From positions 54,436,580-54,500,579 of the forward strand of contig CM048840.1 in the NCBI GenBank assembly GCA_026545765.1: a DNA stretch of 64,000 bases, in the 5' to 3' direction. This DNA comes from Plantago major (lineage: Eukaryota; Streptophyta; Magnoliopsida; Lamiales; Plantaginaceae). Below are positions 1-10,851 of this stretch, one piece after another. Every line of letters starts with the position of its first letter. Positions within the stretch are counted from its first letter, which is position 1. Made by a program: the position numbers and the translations under genes. The notes beneath the pieces were generated by a model. The model was not told the origin of the DNA. It saw only the letters and a program-made list of their open reading frames with translations, and ran no database searches.

Positions 1-232
1 GACCACTTTTCGAGGAAACGAAGTTACGAAGCCCAAAATCGAAGAACGAAGAAAACAGATTCGAATCTGCAAAAGTCGAACATGGCGGCCACCAGGGGAC
101 CGCAGAAGGCCTCTCTGCGATCGCAGTGAAGTTTCTGAAATCTTCCAGGTTGTTTCCTGGCCTGTCAGGCTAAAGCCCGCCTTCCTAAACCTTCCTTATT
201 GATCAATGGCGGTCAGAGCTCGGATTTTTCAG

Positions 233-240
233 TATAAATA
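233..240 (+). promoter_or_regulatory. TATA box of truncated LTR
   Basis: TATAAATA lies in a GC-moderate region and is followed within about 60 bp by CTCATAATTCTACACC-like sequence, where transcription could start. It fits an LTR promoter. Confidence 0.45.
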
Positions 241-403
241 AGACCTCAGGGGTCTCATAATTCTACACCGCTCATAAAGAAGCTCTCCTGAGAGAGAACC
301 AGTACTCGGGGAAGTGAAACCCAAAAACTGATGGCCGTCAGGCACCCAGAAGGAGGAAACCCTAGAAGCAACACGAAGACATCAGAGACTAAGTTGTTGC
401 TGC

Positions 404-405
<2 letters not shown>

Positions 406-435
<30 letters not shown>

Positions 436-447
436 CTTCTTCTTCTT
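406..447. repeat. (CTT)14 microsatellite
   Basis: Uninterrupted CTT triplets lie in the presumed transcribed leader of the LTR. Confidence 0.95.
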
Positions 448-719
448 GTTATTTTCGATTTCTTTCTAGATAATATGAGTAGCTAACTTTCTCTTGCAAA
501 GGCGAACCGCCGTAACTCTGCTTTTGCTACTCCTTCATATACCATGATATATTAATGGAATAGTTATTAGACATAAATCGTGGTTATACAACTCTATACA
601 TCCTTCGTGGTGTGATGTTCTGCTGAGTGACACAGTAGTTTCATTGAACTGAGTAGGGGTGCTCGTGCCGACTGCACCTTAGCACAGTAGTATTATGCCC
701 TGCTGTCATTAGAGGTAAT

Positions 720-1987
720 TGATGAGCTCAAATTATACTCTAAAATAACTTGAGAGAATAAGCTGTAGTTGTAGACTAAGCCTAACTCGGTGTCGTTCTC
801 TAGGGAATTAATCAAGCTATGCAACGATTGAGAATGAACAATTGTTCGTGAGAAACAGATTGGTTCGAATGTTGTTATACCCCTTAAACTAGATTAACGT
901 AAGGTAAATAGATAGATTTAAACAAAGAGAGAAAGCGAACACGGTAGTGATGATCCAGTTATGCTAATTCGATCTATAGTAATCATTCATACTTGTCACA
1001 CGGTTGGTGTACAGAAATCAATCAATCCAATTTAACCAAGTTGTTCTTTGAAGAAATCGAATAAGAGAAATCGTCAGGTTTGTCAGACCGACGATTCTAT
1101 TGGATTGAAGGTTTTACGAATATATCAAACTAAGACAAACCTATATGAATGATTGAAGAACCCTAGTATTCAAAGGTGTTTAGCTACTCATACTTGAGAA
1201 TTGGATGCAAAGATTCATGGTAATGATCATATGAAACATAGATGAGAAACTCGCATGCAATAACATACAATTCAATCAATAGAGATAAAGAACGAATTGT
1301 AAAGAAGAAAGCAATAGAGAAATCAATACCAATAATCTGATGTATAGAATCAATGAATAACCAAGCTCCAAAGATGTCTCAATGTCAATGTCTGAATCTA
1401 GGAGATTTCCCTATGCATATCTAGGGTAAAAGGAGTTATGTCTGAAGTTATGGTGAAAGAAATCTATTTAAAGGAGAAAAAACGAGTAGAATCCTAGCTG
1501 AATTCGACCAGAAAATCGCCCTCGGGAACTCTCGCCGCGGCGCGCCTAAATCTCTCGCCGCGGCGAAGATGCTTTCTGACAGTCAACTTGCGATGTCTGT
1601 ATCTTTTTCTTCAGGAAGAATTTGGCTACAATTTTAGCACAAAAGTTGTAGCCCTTTGAATTATATTTCCATGGCCACCGAGATCAGGTAAATCGGACTT
1701 CATATGAGAGAGTTATGTCCAAAATGGCTAGACTGCTCCGTAAATCATCACTTTTGCAAGTCACGCTAAACCGCCTCTCAATTCTTCGTCCGAACTCCGA
1801 ATCCACTTCCGTCTTTGCCCAATTACTCTTCATTCAGAGATCTATAACCAATGTCTTCACTCCGATTTTCACCTTCGGGACCAAATAACATAAAAAATCC
1901 TACAAAACACAAACAAAGTACGAAAGCAAAGACTAACAAATGACCGCTAAAAAGGACCAAATGAGACGTTAGAATATTGTCTCATCA
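720..1987 (-). mobile_element. Athila-type LTR (minus orientation)
   Basis: The segment begins TGATGAGCTC and ends GTCTCATCA, so on the minus strand it starts TGATGAGAC and ends with CA. It is directly followed at 1988 by the complement of a purine tract (GGTTTGGGGATTT on the minus strand), as at the 3' end of an LTR retrotransposon. It matches LTR 54611-55907 along much of its length, including the start, a TGTACACC-type block and the ATGAGTAGCTAA motif (1180-1191, minus). At 1525-1565 it holds two CTCGCCGCGGCG palindromic repeats, which are multiplied in the other LTR. Length 1268 bp. Confidence 0.75.
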
Positions 1988-2966
1988 AAATCCCCAAACC
2001 GAACCTTTGCTCGTCCTTGAGCGAACACACAACCTAAACAATCTAGACTCAAGACACAAAATAAAAACAAACCAAAGAGTCGAACTTCCAAGTGACCGAA
2101 TCTACCATTGAAAACAATAAATTCACAAGATGCAAAAGTTTTGTAATCAACTAACCTTTGTAGAATAGTGCAAAGAAAATCAAACAAGAATGTTTCTCAT
2201 GTAAATAACACTTAAGTCTACCTCACTGATCCCTCACAAATGAATCCTATGCAACTAACTCTCACACTCCTGGAAGTGTCCAGTATGGGTAAACACTCAA
2301 GAATATAAAGAGAAAGGAAGGTGACTTTCGTCACAAAAATGCCTCAAATACCTCATGCATTGTACTCAATCAGTTAAGTCAGAAGGGACTTTTTTCACAG
2401 CTCTATAAACAAATAGCAAAGGACATGTAAGGGCAACGATTCTCTCTCTCTTTTTCTCTTTTTTCACTTCTTTTTCCACATACTTCTTTTTTGCAGTCTT
2501 ATAATTGACTTATATGCTTATTTTTTTGGACTCTCAATTTTTTTGGTAGTGTCTGTTTTACCGAAAGTCCGCACTTTTGTGCGTGCTGGTTTGGTATACA
2601 CGCCATCAACCCTCACCGGAGTTGATGGCTTTTTAGGACCACACCGGAGTGTGGGTAGTATCTGAAACGTGCCCAACACGACTAACGGTGACATAAATGC
2701 CATAGATACACTCCGAGACTTATTTCAATTTTTTTTTTCTTTTTGAGAGAGAACAAAGCCACAAAAAAGTCAAACAAATACAGCACACATTAACTTCTTC
2801 CCCAAACCTGTTCTTTGAACAGTTTAGTACAAGCAAATAAGAATGAAAATCATGTCGTTCGTCATACTTAACTTACACAAAGTACACATGAGAATGTCGA
2901 GGTGCAAACAAGGGAGTTTGCACTTCCCGAGGTAAATCACACAGGTGCCGGTACAATATTTTTTCA
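1988..2966 (-). mobile_element. Athila 3' internal spacer with polypurine tract
   Basis: This is the non-coding region between pol/env and the 3' LTR. The purine tract is at 1988-2000. Blocks at 2200-2290 and 2560-2720 recur at 60050-60110 and 60370-60550 (same strand) and, inverted, at 53900-54360, so all three belong to one family. Homology to 60800 stops abruptly after TTTTTCA at 2966, where the Mutator-like element begins. No ORF of this stretch is convincing. Confidence 0.7.
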
Positions 2967-3150
2967 GGAATGTTAAACGCAGAACACTTTTTACTAAACG
3001 CATAACACTTTTTAACATATTGCAAAAAGTACCTCAATTTGTATAAATATGAAAATTGGTCCCGTATTTATGTTATATTCCACAAAACCCCACATTTTCA
3101 CAATTATATAATCGTAAACACATAACAACACAATACTATAACAAAAACTC

Positions 3151-4610
3151 ATGTCTTCCAAGTATTGGCCGGACTTTGGCAACTATGACGGATCTGAAGA
3201 GGCATTAATTTGTTCATTATCTTAATTTAATATTTTATAGGTGTTTATTATTAGTTTATTGCGTTCGTATTTTTAAATTAATTAAGATTTCGTTAGAATT
3301 TTGAAAAAACCGCAAAAAAAACGAAGACGCTGTTGTGCACAACCGCGCTCTGGCAGCCTTGGGGGCTGCCAGACGCGGATCTGGCAGCCCAGGCGGCCCG
3401 ACTCCGTTGTACTCGTTTTTTTATTTTTTTTTTCTTTTTAAGTGCCCTTTAAGTTATTAGACTATATTTTGGACAATTTTTTACTAATACTTTTTAAAAA
3501 AGTGATTAGTTATATTGTTTTAGCGTATATGATTTGATTAAATTTGTTTTTATTTATTTCTGACATTGATCTTATGTTTGAATTTGTCAGAGTAATCCAT
3601 ATATTGATCTGGATAGATATCCAACGGATTCAGACGAAGAACCTCCCTTAAATGATGACGAACCAAGATATTTTATACCTTCACCGGAGTATGATGATGG
3701 TGAAGAAGCCATTTTTGGGCCGGGTTATGATGGGGTCGAGGAGGACGACAATGAGCATGAAGATCATAACCACTTGTTTCAAAGTATGGGTACATTCGGT
3801 TGTAGAAAATATGCTGAAGATCAAGTAACACGCATCAGTCGGGAAAACAACATGTTTTTTACGGTGTTAACCTCAAACAAGAACCGTGTCTACATTGGTT
3901 GTGAATGCAGTGGGAAGTACCGTACTACAACCACTAATAGAGTTGATGTTGTTCCCCGAACATCAAGTGGGACGAAGAAGAATGGTTGCCCATTTCAATT
4001 GAAGCTTAAAAGAAGGGGTGAGGGTCAATGGGTTGTACAAACGAGCGACGTTAGAGGCAAGCATAACCATGCACTTGGTAATCATGCAAATTGGCATACA
4101 TCGGCGTCGAAGTTACAGGAAGGCGAGCAAAAACTTGTGGGTGAGTTGTACAAGACTCATTTGAGACCTATGAGTATCCTACAAATGGTGAAAGACAAGT
4201 TTCAGGATAATGTTTGTAATGTACGGCATATCTACAATGCCATACAGAAAAATAAGAAGGTGGATATGGATGGGTTGAGCACGGTGCAATACTTCCTGAA
4301 GCTGTTGAATGATCATCGATACTATCACTGGGAGAGGCTTGAGGATGGAACAAATAATCTTGGTGATGTATTCTTTGCTCATCCTCATAGTGTTAATTTT
4401 CTTCGATTGTATCCTTATGTGTTGGAGTTGGATGCCACATATTCCACTAACTGGTACGGCATGCCTATGGTGGAGGTTATTGGGTTTTTGCCAACGGGGA
4501 AAAATTTTCATGTTGCATTTGCATTCATTAAGAACGAAAAAGAGGATAGCTACCTTTGGATCATGCGCTCATTGTCTCATTTTTTCGAAGGTATTAAACC
4601 ACCTCGGTAA
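3151..4610 (+). pseudogene. mudrA: mudrA-like MULE transposase, internally deleted
   Basis: A likely first exon starts at ATG 3151 (MSSKYWPDFG). After an intron of roughly 370 bp with a TTTGTCAG acceptor, the frame is open from 3591 to the stop at 4608-4610. The order is an acidic N-terminal region (DSDEEPP, GVEEDDNEHED), then a MuDR-type zinc-binding DNA-binding domain (GCECSGKYR, GCPFQLKLK, GKHNHAL), then the start of the MULE transposase domain with ELDATYSTN, which carries the first catalytic Asp. The frame breaks just after SHFFEGI, where family members continue with the second catalytic Asp and the rest of the core. The protein therefore lacks an intact DDE triad and is not expected to catalyse transposition. 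The donor site of the first intron is unclear. Confidence 0.8.
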
Positions 4611-4782
4611 CAAGGAGTTTGAGTTTGCAGTTAAGTCAAGGTGGAATAATGTGGTGAATGCAAAAACAGAGGAGGAGTACGATGTTTACGTGAAGGAGAT
4701 ATTGCATGCTTGGAGATATTTACCAGGATTCGGAGACTATCTGTTCGAATCTCTAATCAACTCTTTGAACGTACCAAGCTAA
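4611..4782 (+). pseudogene. mudrA C-terminal remnant
   Basis: In another frame the sequence continues NKEFEFAVKSRWNNVVNA and TEEEYDVYVKEILH, which fits a downstream part of a MULE transposase. It joins directly to the N-terminal remnant, so the intervening catalytic segment has been deleted. It ends at a stop near 4782, just inside the 3' end of the opposite-strand mobile-domain gene. The SWIM zinc finger expected further on is absent. Confidence 0.6.
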
Positions 4783-6380
4783 GTAATCCTCTGATGCTTT
4801 ACCAGCATTGCCTGGGTCCACTCTGAGTGACCTATTTGTCAGTAAGCAAACAAACTCACGCCAACCCTGAAACTGTGTACTCTCAACAACGTGATGCACC
4901 ACGTAGCTACGGGGATTCGCTAATCTGCTATGCTTGATCGGTTGTCTTGGGTGTAGCGGTATTGTCTGTCCATACCCAAACTGGCGCATAGCACGATCTG
5001 GCATATATGCCTCGCAGATGTCCCGACAATGTATAATGCCCTGATACAGTGATATGGGACACTCACGATCCGGTGTTCTCCCAAATGGTGTCCAGCAAAC
5101 CTGAGTATGGCAATGAATTTGTCAATAATAAATAACATCATTTAGTACCATTCTATATACGTAAATGTTAACAAGAAAACCTACATCGTTCATAGTTAGA
5201 CAATCCAACAGTTGTCTGTTTCTCTAAGTAAGTGGTCATGATGCGATTGATGCACCCGAGTCGGCATCCATCCACTTGCATATGGAGAAGACTTCCCATG
5301 GTCCATCCGCTTCTTTCCCCGAAAGGTAGGAAAGTGTTCATAAATCCATGCCTACAATTCATGAATTTTAAAACTATTATTTAACGGTTGACATAAAAAT
5401 TACTACCAGATTACCATGTGCATCTCCAAGCTATCTAAAAACAAGGAAGCATATAAATTAAACAAACTTGAAGCAACGTCAAACATCCAGCTATCTCCTT
5501 GCAACCAGATCGTGTTGCCTCTCCAAGCTGTCTATACATGTTAGCTAGCGCAGCAGCACCCCATGCATATGACGAGACAGTTAAAGGATCATGCAAAAAC
5601 TCCACAAAACTAGTATGGAGGTGAGTGGTTGTTTTTTCAACAAACAATGTCGTACCCAACAGCCAAAGCAGACTTGCCGTATACAAAGGAATGCCACTCA
5701 ATCGAGCAACACGCTCCTCTATTGCTTCAAACTTACACCAACCACTCTTCCAACCAATCTTACGCTCCAGTTATGAGTCATTTGCTAGACCCAACAGAAG
5801 TGCCATTTCCCCCAAACAACTTTGTGATCTCTGAGTGCTGATAACCGGTTTACCCTCTACAGGTATCTTGAACAGATAATAAACATCATGAAGAGTGATA
5901 GTCATCTCACCAAATGGTAGGTGAAAGCTGTTGGTCTCAGGCTGCCATCTATCATCTATCTCATAAGCCTCCGTATCCTCATTCACACCTGATTCTTCTT
6001 CATCACCATTCAATTGCTCTACAAATACACGAACTGATTGATAGTTATCTACAACAAACCCCAAACTACATGTATCAATGTCAATATCAATAAGCACCAA
6101 ATCTCTGCAACCGTTTATCCCACTCTTTGACATGTAGAATCTCACTGATTTTAGATCAATCCCAACCATTGATGCAACTTCTATCATGCTCATTTCATCA
6201 ACATTGCACCAATCAAAATAGTCAACTACACCTCCATCATAATATGTCTTCTCCTTGTTAAACTTACCATGATGGTGTATTACAACTGTAAAGTTGAAAC
6301 TACATGGTACTACACAAAAAGAGAAAACAGAGCACAATTCAATTTTGGAGCTTAAACTAACACCTATAAACGATTGCACA
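4753..6380 (-). pseudogene. PB1-like + plant mobile domain (PMD) gene, multi-exon, frameshifted
   Basis: Read on the minus strand, the N-terminal part (about 6340-6030) is a PB1-like domain of the kind normally found in MULE transposases (FTVVIHHHGKF, GGVVDYFDWCNVDEMSMIEV). It is followed by the aminotransferase-like plant mobile domain: DDRWQPETNSFHLPFGEMTI and HDVYYLFKIPVEGKPV (about 5960-5850), AYLL-like and LLGTTLFVEK, YAWGAAALANMYRQLGEATR (5560-5500), IYEHFPTFRGKK in exon 2, and MRQFGYGQTIP in exon 3. Splice sites read well: exon 1 ends 5468, intron 5352-5467, exon 2 5351-5185, intron 5101-5184 (GTAGGT donor), exon 3 5100-4753. A further 5' intron with donor GTAAGTG near 6575 is likely, so the true start is uncertain. 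At least one frameshift near 5770 separates the two halves of the PMD. PMD proteins occur in host genes and in several transposon families; here the position in a MULE argues for a transposon-borne copy. Confidence 0.75.
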
Positions 6381-6940
6381 TAGTCTTAACAATGAGGGAC
6401 ATGAAGAATCTTCTATACTCAATACATAGACAACTCTAACTCAGTCCCAATATTTTATACATCAATAAACAATAATATTCAATCACAATACGTCAAGATT
6501 AGCATAAAAAACATTAAAAAAAGAACCAATTTTTTACTTCCATTCGACAATAATACAAGGAGAATAAACACTTACCATATTCGGGAGCTGTGCGGGCTTT
6601 GGGAATCCTTGTAGATGGACTCTGTTTCTTTTAATACTTGCAATTCCGGATGAAGAGATCGATCGTTAGGTTTTGGACTTTTCGAATTTCTGATGAATGA
6701 ATAAAATTAGGGCTAATTGGTGTTCAATATGTGTTTGATAGTCTAATTTCTCCATTTTGCACTTATTCGCGCGTGGAATTAATACACCTTCATTAACAGA
6801 TCTATTAACGCCATCCAACCTTTGTGTTATGGTGAACTTTCTTGAAACGTTTTGGTGTCGAATGAAAAAAATAAAAGGTTTTGGTGCAATATCAAAATCT
6901 TTAAAAAGTTATTAGTGCAAAAAAAAAAACTCTTTTATTT

Positions 6941-7312
6941 TTAATATTTAATAATTTTTAATTACTTTTCTTATTTTTTCCTGAATTATTAAAATGATTT
7001 TACGATTTAAAAAAAAATTAAAATCCAGTTAATACGAGCTCCGACACATGTTCCTGGTAATTTGAAAAAAAGTCCGGTCAAAATCAAGTCAACGGTGATA
7101 TTTGCCGGAAAATTGTACGACGTACCTAAAAGAACATGGTCATTCTAGTGTACCTAAAAGTACATAGTATTTCTAATGTACCTAAAATGACACTATCTTA
7201 TTGTAGTGTATGTAAAAAAGAATTTACCGGCACCACCTCTCCTATTTTATTAATTTTTCTCTTAAAACTTTTTACGGGCGGGGATGATTTTTTTTACCCA
7301 TAAGTCACTAAT
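6941..7312. other. AT-rich intergenic DNA, no gene
   Basis: The stretch has long A/T runs and a short motif, GTACCTAAAA, repeated three to four times at 7120-7215 (variants of 'agtgtacctaaaa'). No coding or RNA gene is seen. Confidence 0.6.
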
Positions 7313-10300
7313 GGGCTTCTTTTTTACTTTTAGACACCAATAGATATTGGGCTTACTAATGAGTCACCTTCCTTACCCAGAAGACACCAAAAGTGACTGC
7401 TTTGTAACTTAAATCGTGTGTATTCATTTTAGGTCACCCTTCTCATTAGTTTAATTAAACAATATTGCGGTGTCCTGAATCCACAATCATATCACGATTA
7501 TTTTGTATTCCTTCTTATGAGCTTTAATTAAATTTTTATAGACCTTCATAGCAAACTTTGTCCGGAAAAAAATTGCCTCATCACTTTGATCTGGCAAGCG
7601 GAGTAGTGAGATGTTTTGAACCAAAATTCTCATGTTGCTTAAGTTTTATTTCTTATTAGTTTAATTAATATTTTTATTTTTTATTTATACCTCTGGAATA
7701 GTTTAGCCTGGACATGACGTGCCACGGGCAAAGTTTACCTCGGGCACGCCATGCCACGGGCAAAGTTTGCCCGGGGCAAATTTTTTTAATTAATCTTGTA
7801 TATTGTGATTATTTTGTATTCCTTCTTATGAGCATTAGTTGACAAGTTTAATTCCATTACCACAATATTATGTGATATTTAATTAAATTTTTATAGAACT
7901 TAATAGCAAACTTTGTCCGGGAAAAAATTGCCTCATCACTGTTTTGAACCAAAATTCTCATGTTGCTTAAGTTTTATTTCTTATTAGTTTAATTAATTTT
8001 TTTATTTATACCTCTGAGAATAGTTTACCGTGGGCATGGCATGCCACGGGCAAAGTTTGCCGGACATGGCGTACACGGCAAAGTTTGCCCGGGGCAATTT
8101 TTTTTAATTAATCTTGTATAGCTTTGGACGTGCCACGGGCAAAGTTTACCTCGGGCATGGCATGCCACGGGCAAAGTTTGCCCCGGGCATGGCGTGCCAC
8201 GGGCATAGTTTGCCCGGGGCAAATTTTTTTAATTAATCTTGTATATTTTGATTATTTTGTATTACTTCTTATGAGCATTAGTTGACAAATTTAATTCCAT
8301 TACCACAATATTATGTGATATTTCATTAAATTTTTATAGAACTTCATAGCAAACTTTGTCCGGGAAAAAATTGCCTCATCACTGTTTTGAACCAAAATTC
8401 TCATGTTGCTTAAGTTTTATTTCTTATTAGTTTAATTAATTTTTTTATTTTTTATTTATACCTCTGAGAATAGTTTACCTTGGGCATGCCACGGCAAAGT
8501 TTGCCCGGACATGTGTACACGGGCAAAGTTTGCCCGGGGCAATTTTTTTTAATTAATCTTGTATATTGTGACTATTTTGTATTCCTTCTTATGAGCATTA
8601 GTTGACAAGTTTAATTCCATTACCACAATATTATGTGATATTTAATTAAATTTTTATAGACCTTCATAGCAAACTTTGTCCGGGAAAAAATTGCCTCATC
8701 ACTTTGATCTGGCAAGCGGAGTAGTGAGATGTTTTGAACCAAAATTCTCATGTTGCTTAAGTTTTATTTCTTATTAGTTTAATTAATATTTTTATTTTTT
8801 ATTTATACCTCTGGAATAGTTTAGCCTGGACATGACGTGCCACGGGCAAAGTTTACCTCGGGCACGCCATGCCACGGGCAAAGTTTGCCCCGGGCATGGA
8901 TGTACACGGGCAAAGTTGCCTGGGCAAATTTTTTTAATTAATCTTGTATATTGTGATTATTTTGTATTCCTTCTTATGAGCATTAGTTGACAAGTTTAAT
9001 TCCATTACCACAATATTATGTGATATTTAATTAAATTTTTATAGAACTTAATAGCAAACTTTGTCCGGGAAAAAATTGCCTCATCACTGTTTTGAACCAA
9101 AATTCTCATGTTGCTTAAGTTTTATTTCTTATTAGTTTAATTAATTTTTTTATTTATACCTCTGAGAATAGTTTACCGTGGGCATGGCATGCCACGGGCA
9201 AAGTTTGCCCCGGACATGGCGTGCCACGGGCAAAGTTTGCCCGGGGCAATTTTTTTTAATTAATCTTGTATAGCCTGGACATGACGTGCCACGGGCAAAG
9301 TTTACCTCGGGCATGGCATGCCACGGGCAAAGTTTGCCCCGGGCATGGCGTGCCACGGGCAAAGTTTGCCCGGGGCAAATTTTTTTTAATTAATCTTGTA
9401 TATTGTGATTATTTTGTATTCCTTCTTATGAGCATTAGTTGACAAGTTTAATTCCATTACCACAATATTATGTGATATTTCATTAAATTTTTATAGAACT
9501 TCATAGCAAACTTTGTCCGGGAAAAAATTGCCTCATCACTGTTTTGAACCAAAATTCTCATGTTGCTTAAGTTTTATGTCTTATTAGTTTAATTAATTTT
9601 TTTATTTTTTATTTATACCTCTGAGAATAGTTTACCGTGGGCATGGCATGCCACGGGCAAAGTTTGCCCCGGACATGGCGTGCCACGGGCAAAGTTTGCC
9701 CGGGGCAATTTTTTTTAATTAATCTTGTATATTGTGACTATTTTGTATTCCTTCTTATGAGCATTAGTTGACAAGTTTAATTCCATTACCACAATATTAT
9801 GTGACATTTAATTAAATTTTTATAGACCTTCATGGCAAACTTTGTCCGGGAAAAAATTGCCTCATCACTTTGATCTGGCAAGCGGAGTAGTGAGATGTTT
9901 TGAACCAAAATTCTCATGTTGCTTAAGTTTTATTTCTTACTAGTTTAATTAATTTTTTTATTTTTTTATTTATACCTCTGTGAATAGTTTGCCCCGGGCA
10001 TGGCGTGCCACGGGCAAAGTTTGCCCCGGGCATGGCATGCCACGGGCAAAGTTTGCCCCGGGTAAATTTTTTTAATTAATCTTGTATATTGTGATTATTT
10101 TGTATTCCTTCTTATGAACATTAGTTGACAAGTTTAATTCCATTACCACAATGTTATGTGATATTTAATTAAATTTTTATAGACCTTCATAGCAAACTTT
10201 GTCCGGGAAAAATTGCCTCATCACTTTGATCTGGCAAGCGGAGTAGTAAGATGTTTTGAAACAAAATTCTCATGTTGCTTAAGTTTTATTTCATATTAGT

Positions 10301-10648
10301 TTAATTAATTTTTTTATTTTTTTATTTATAGGGATTAGTTTACCCTGGGCATGGTGTGCCGCGGGCAATGTCTGCCCCGGGCATGGCGTGCCAAGGGCAA
10401 AGTTTGCCCCGGGTAAATTTTTTAATTAATCTTGTATATTGTATTTATTTTGACTAAGGGGAAGAAAGGTGATTAAGCAACATAGGAAGAAGAAAGGGGA
10501 AGAAAGTGAAAATAGGAAGAAGAAAGGTGATTAAGTTGAAATTTTGATCAAGACTGAGGTATTATAATGATTCGTAATAAATGGTGACTTGAGTGTAAGT
10601 AACAAATGTATTATTGTTTTAGAGTAAAAATTTATCCCAAAGGTGACT
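7313..10648. mobile_element. Possible inverted-repeat element enclosing the tandem array
   Basis: The bases around 7313-7352 (AGTCACTAATGGG...TTTTTACTTTTAGA) resemble the complement of 10609-10648 (AGTCACCTTTGGG...TTTTTACTCTAAAA). Further AGTCACC words lie just inside on the left (7362, 7432) and inverted on the right (10584, and GGTGATTAAG at 10468 and 10528). Such subterminal repeats are typical of CACTA-like or Mutator-like DNA transposons. No transposase is present, so this would be a non-autonomous element. The similarity is partial and judged by eye. Confidence 0.3.
7495..10450. repeat. Higher-order tandem array, 310-450 bp units with palindromic GC-rich core
   Basis: Using TTTTGTATTCCTTCTTATGA as anchor, units start near 7501, 7812, 8255, 8575, 8960, 9412, 9741 and 10098 (spacings 311, 443, 320, 385, 452, 329, 357). 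Units 1, 4, 7 and 8 contain TGATCTGGCAAGCGGAGTAG. Units 2, 3, 5 and 6 lack it. Units 2 and 5 carry an extra GC-rich block. The pattern is therefore A-B-C, A-B-C, A, A, with a higher-order period of about 1.07-1.17 kb. Each unit ends in a GC-rich minisatellite made of nested palindromes (GGGCAAAGTTTGCCC, GGCATGCC, GCCCCGGGC) set in very AT-rich spacer. ORFs across it only reflect the repeat. Confidence 0.9.
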
Positions 10649-10727
10649 GATGCGTAGCTCGCCGATATGATAATCAAGGGTTTGCCAAGAGCCCAACTTT
10701 ATGACCTCTCACTAGACATATACACAC
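10451..10727. other. Purine-rich short repeats and upstream region of the MBS1-like gene
   Basis: Units like GGAAGAAGAAAGGTGATTAAG recur two to three times at 10456-10535. The rest is plain upstream sequence. No gene is seen. Confidence 0.5.
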
Positions 10728-10733
10728 TATAAG
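10728..10733 (+). promoter_or_regulatory. Possible TATA box of the MBS1-like gene
   Basis: TATAAG lies about 120 bp upstream of the ATG in an otherwise plain leader. The spacing fits a plant promoter with an 80-90 base 5' UTR, but no second element supports it. Confidence 0.3.
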
Positions 10734-10851
10734 TAGAGAAACAAAGGAATAATAAAGTTTATAATTGCCGTCTTGTGCATCCATCCATCCCAATACGATT
10801 CTTCTCTTTTATTTTGTTTTCTCTGGTTTACCCCCCAAACCCTAGCTCAAG

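Larger units (their letters stand above)
1..719 (+). mobile_element. 3' part of an Athila-type LTR, truncated
   Basis: No coding frame is seen. The stretch has a TATA box at 233-240, a (CTT) run at 406-447, and the word ATGAGTAGCTAA at 475-486. That word also occurs inside the three clearer Athila-type LTRs of this window (1180-1191 and 59089-59100 on the minus strand, 55367-55378 on the plus strand), so I read this as the promoter-to-U5 part of a related LTR on the plus strand. It is cut by the window start and interrupted at 720 by another LTR in the opposite orientation. The family assignment rests on this motif and general layout, not on an alignment. Confidence 0.5.
2967..6940. mobile_element. 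Decayed Mutator-like element (MULE) with mudrA and PMD genes
   Basis: The left edge is fixed by loss of Athila homology at 2966. The first roughly 90 bases (ACACTTTTT...TATTGCAAAAAGTACC) resemble the complement of 6885-6935 (GGTTTTGGTGCAATAT...TTAAAAAGT), giving imperfect long terminal inverted repeats. Between them lie a plus-strand mudrA-like transposase remnant and a minus-strand gene with PB1-like and plant mobile domains, arranged tail to tail. No clean 9-bp target duplication was found by eye, so the outer limits are approximate, especially on the right. Confidence 0.6.

Noticed and set aside
840..870. GGTTCGAAT word resembling a tRNA T-loop
   Set aside because: No A box, anticodon stem or acceptor pairing lies at the right distance. 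It is inside an LTR.
4179..4511. Minus-strand ORF opposite the mudrA frame
   Set aside because: It is a shadow of the transposase coding strand with no domain.
8025..9362. ORFs of Pro/Cys/Arg-rich protein across the array
   Set aside because: They only translate the GC-rich palindromic repeat and are interrupted in each AT-rich spacer.
7495..10450. Regular repeats with palindromes, considered as a CRISPR array
   Set aside because: Units are hundreds of bases long, spacers are themselves repeated, and the window is plainly eukaryotic.
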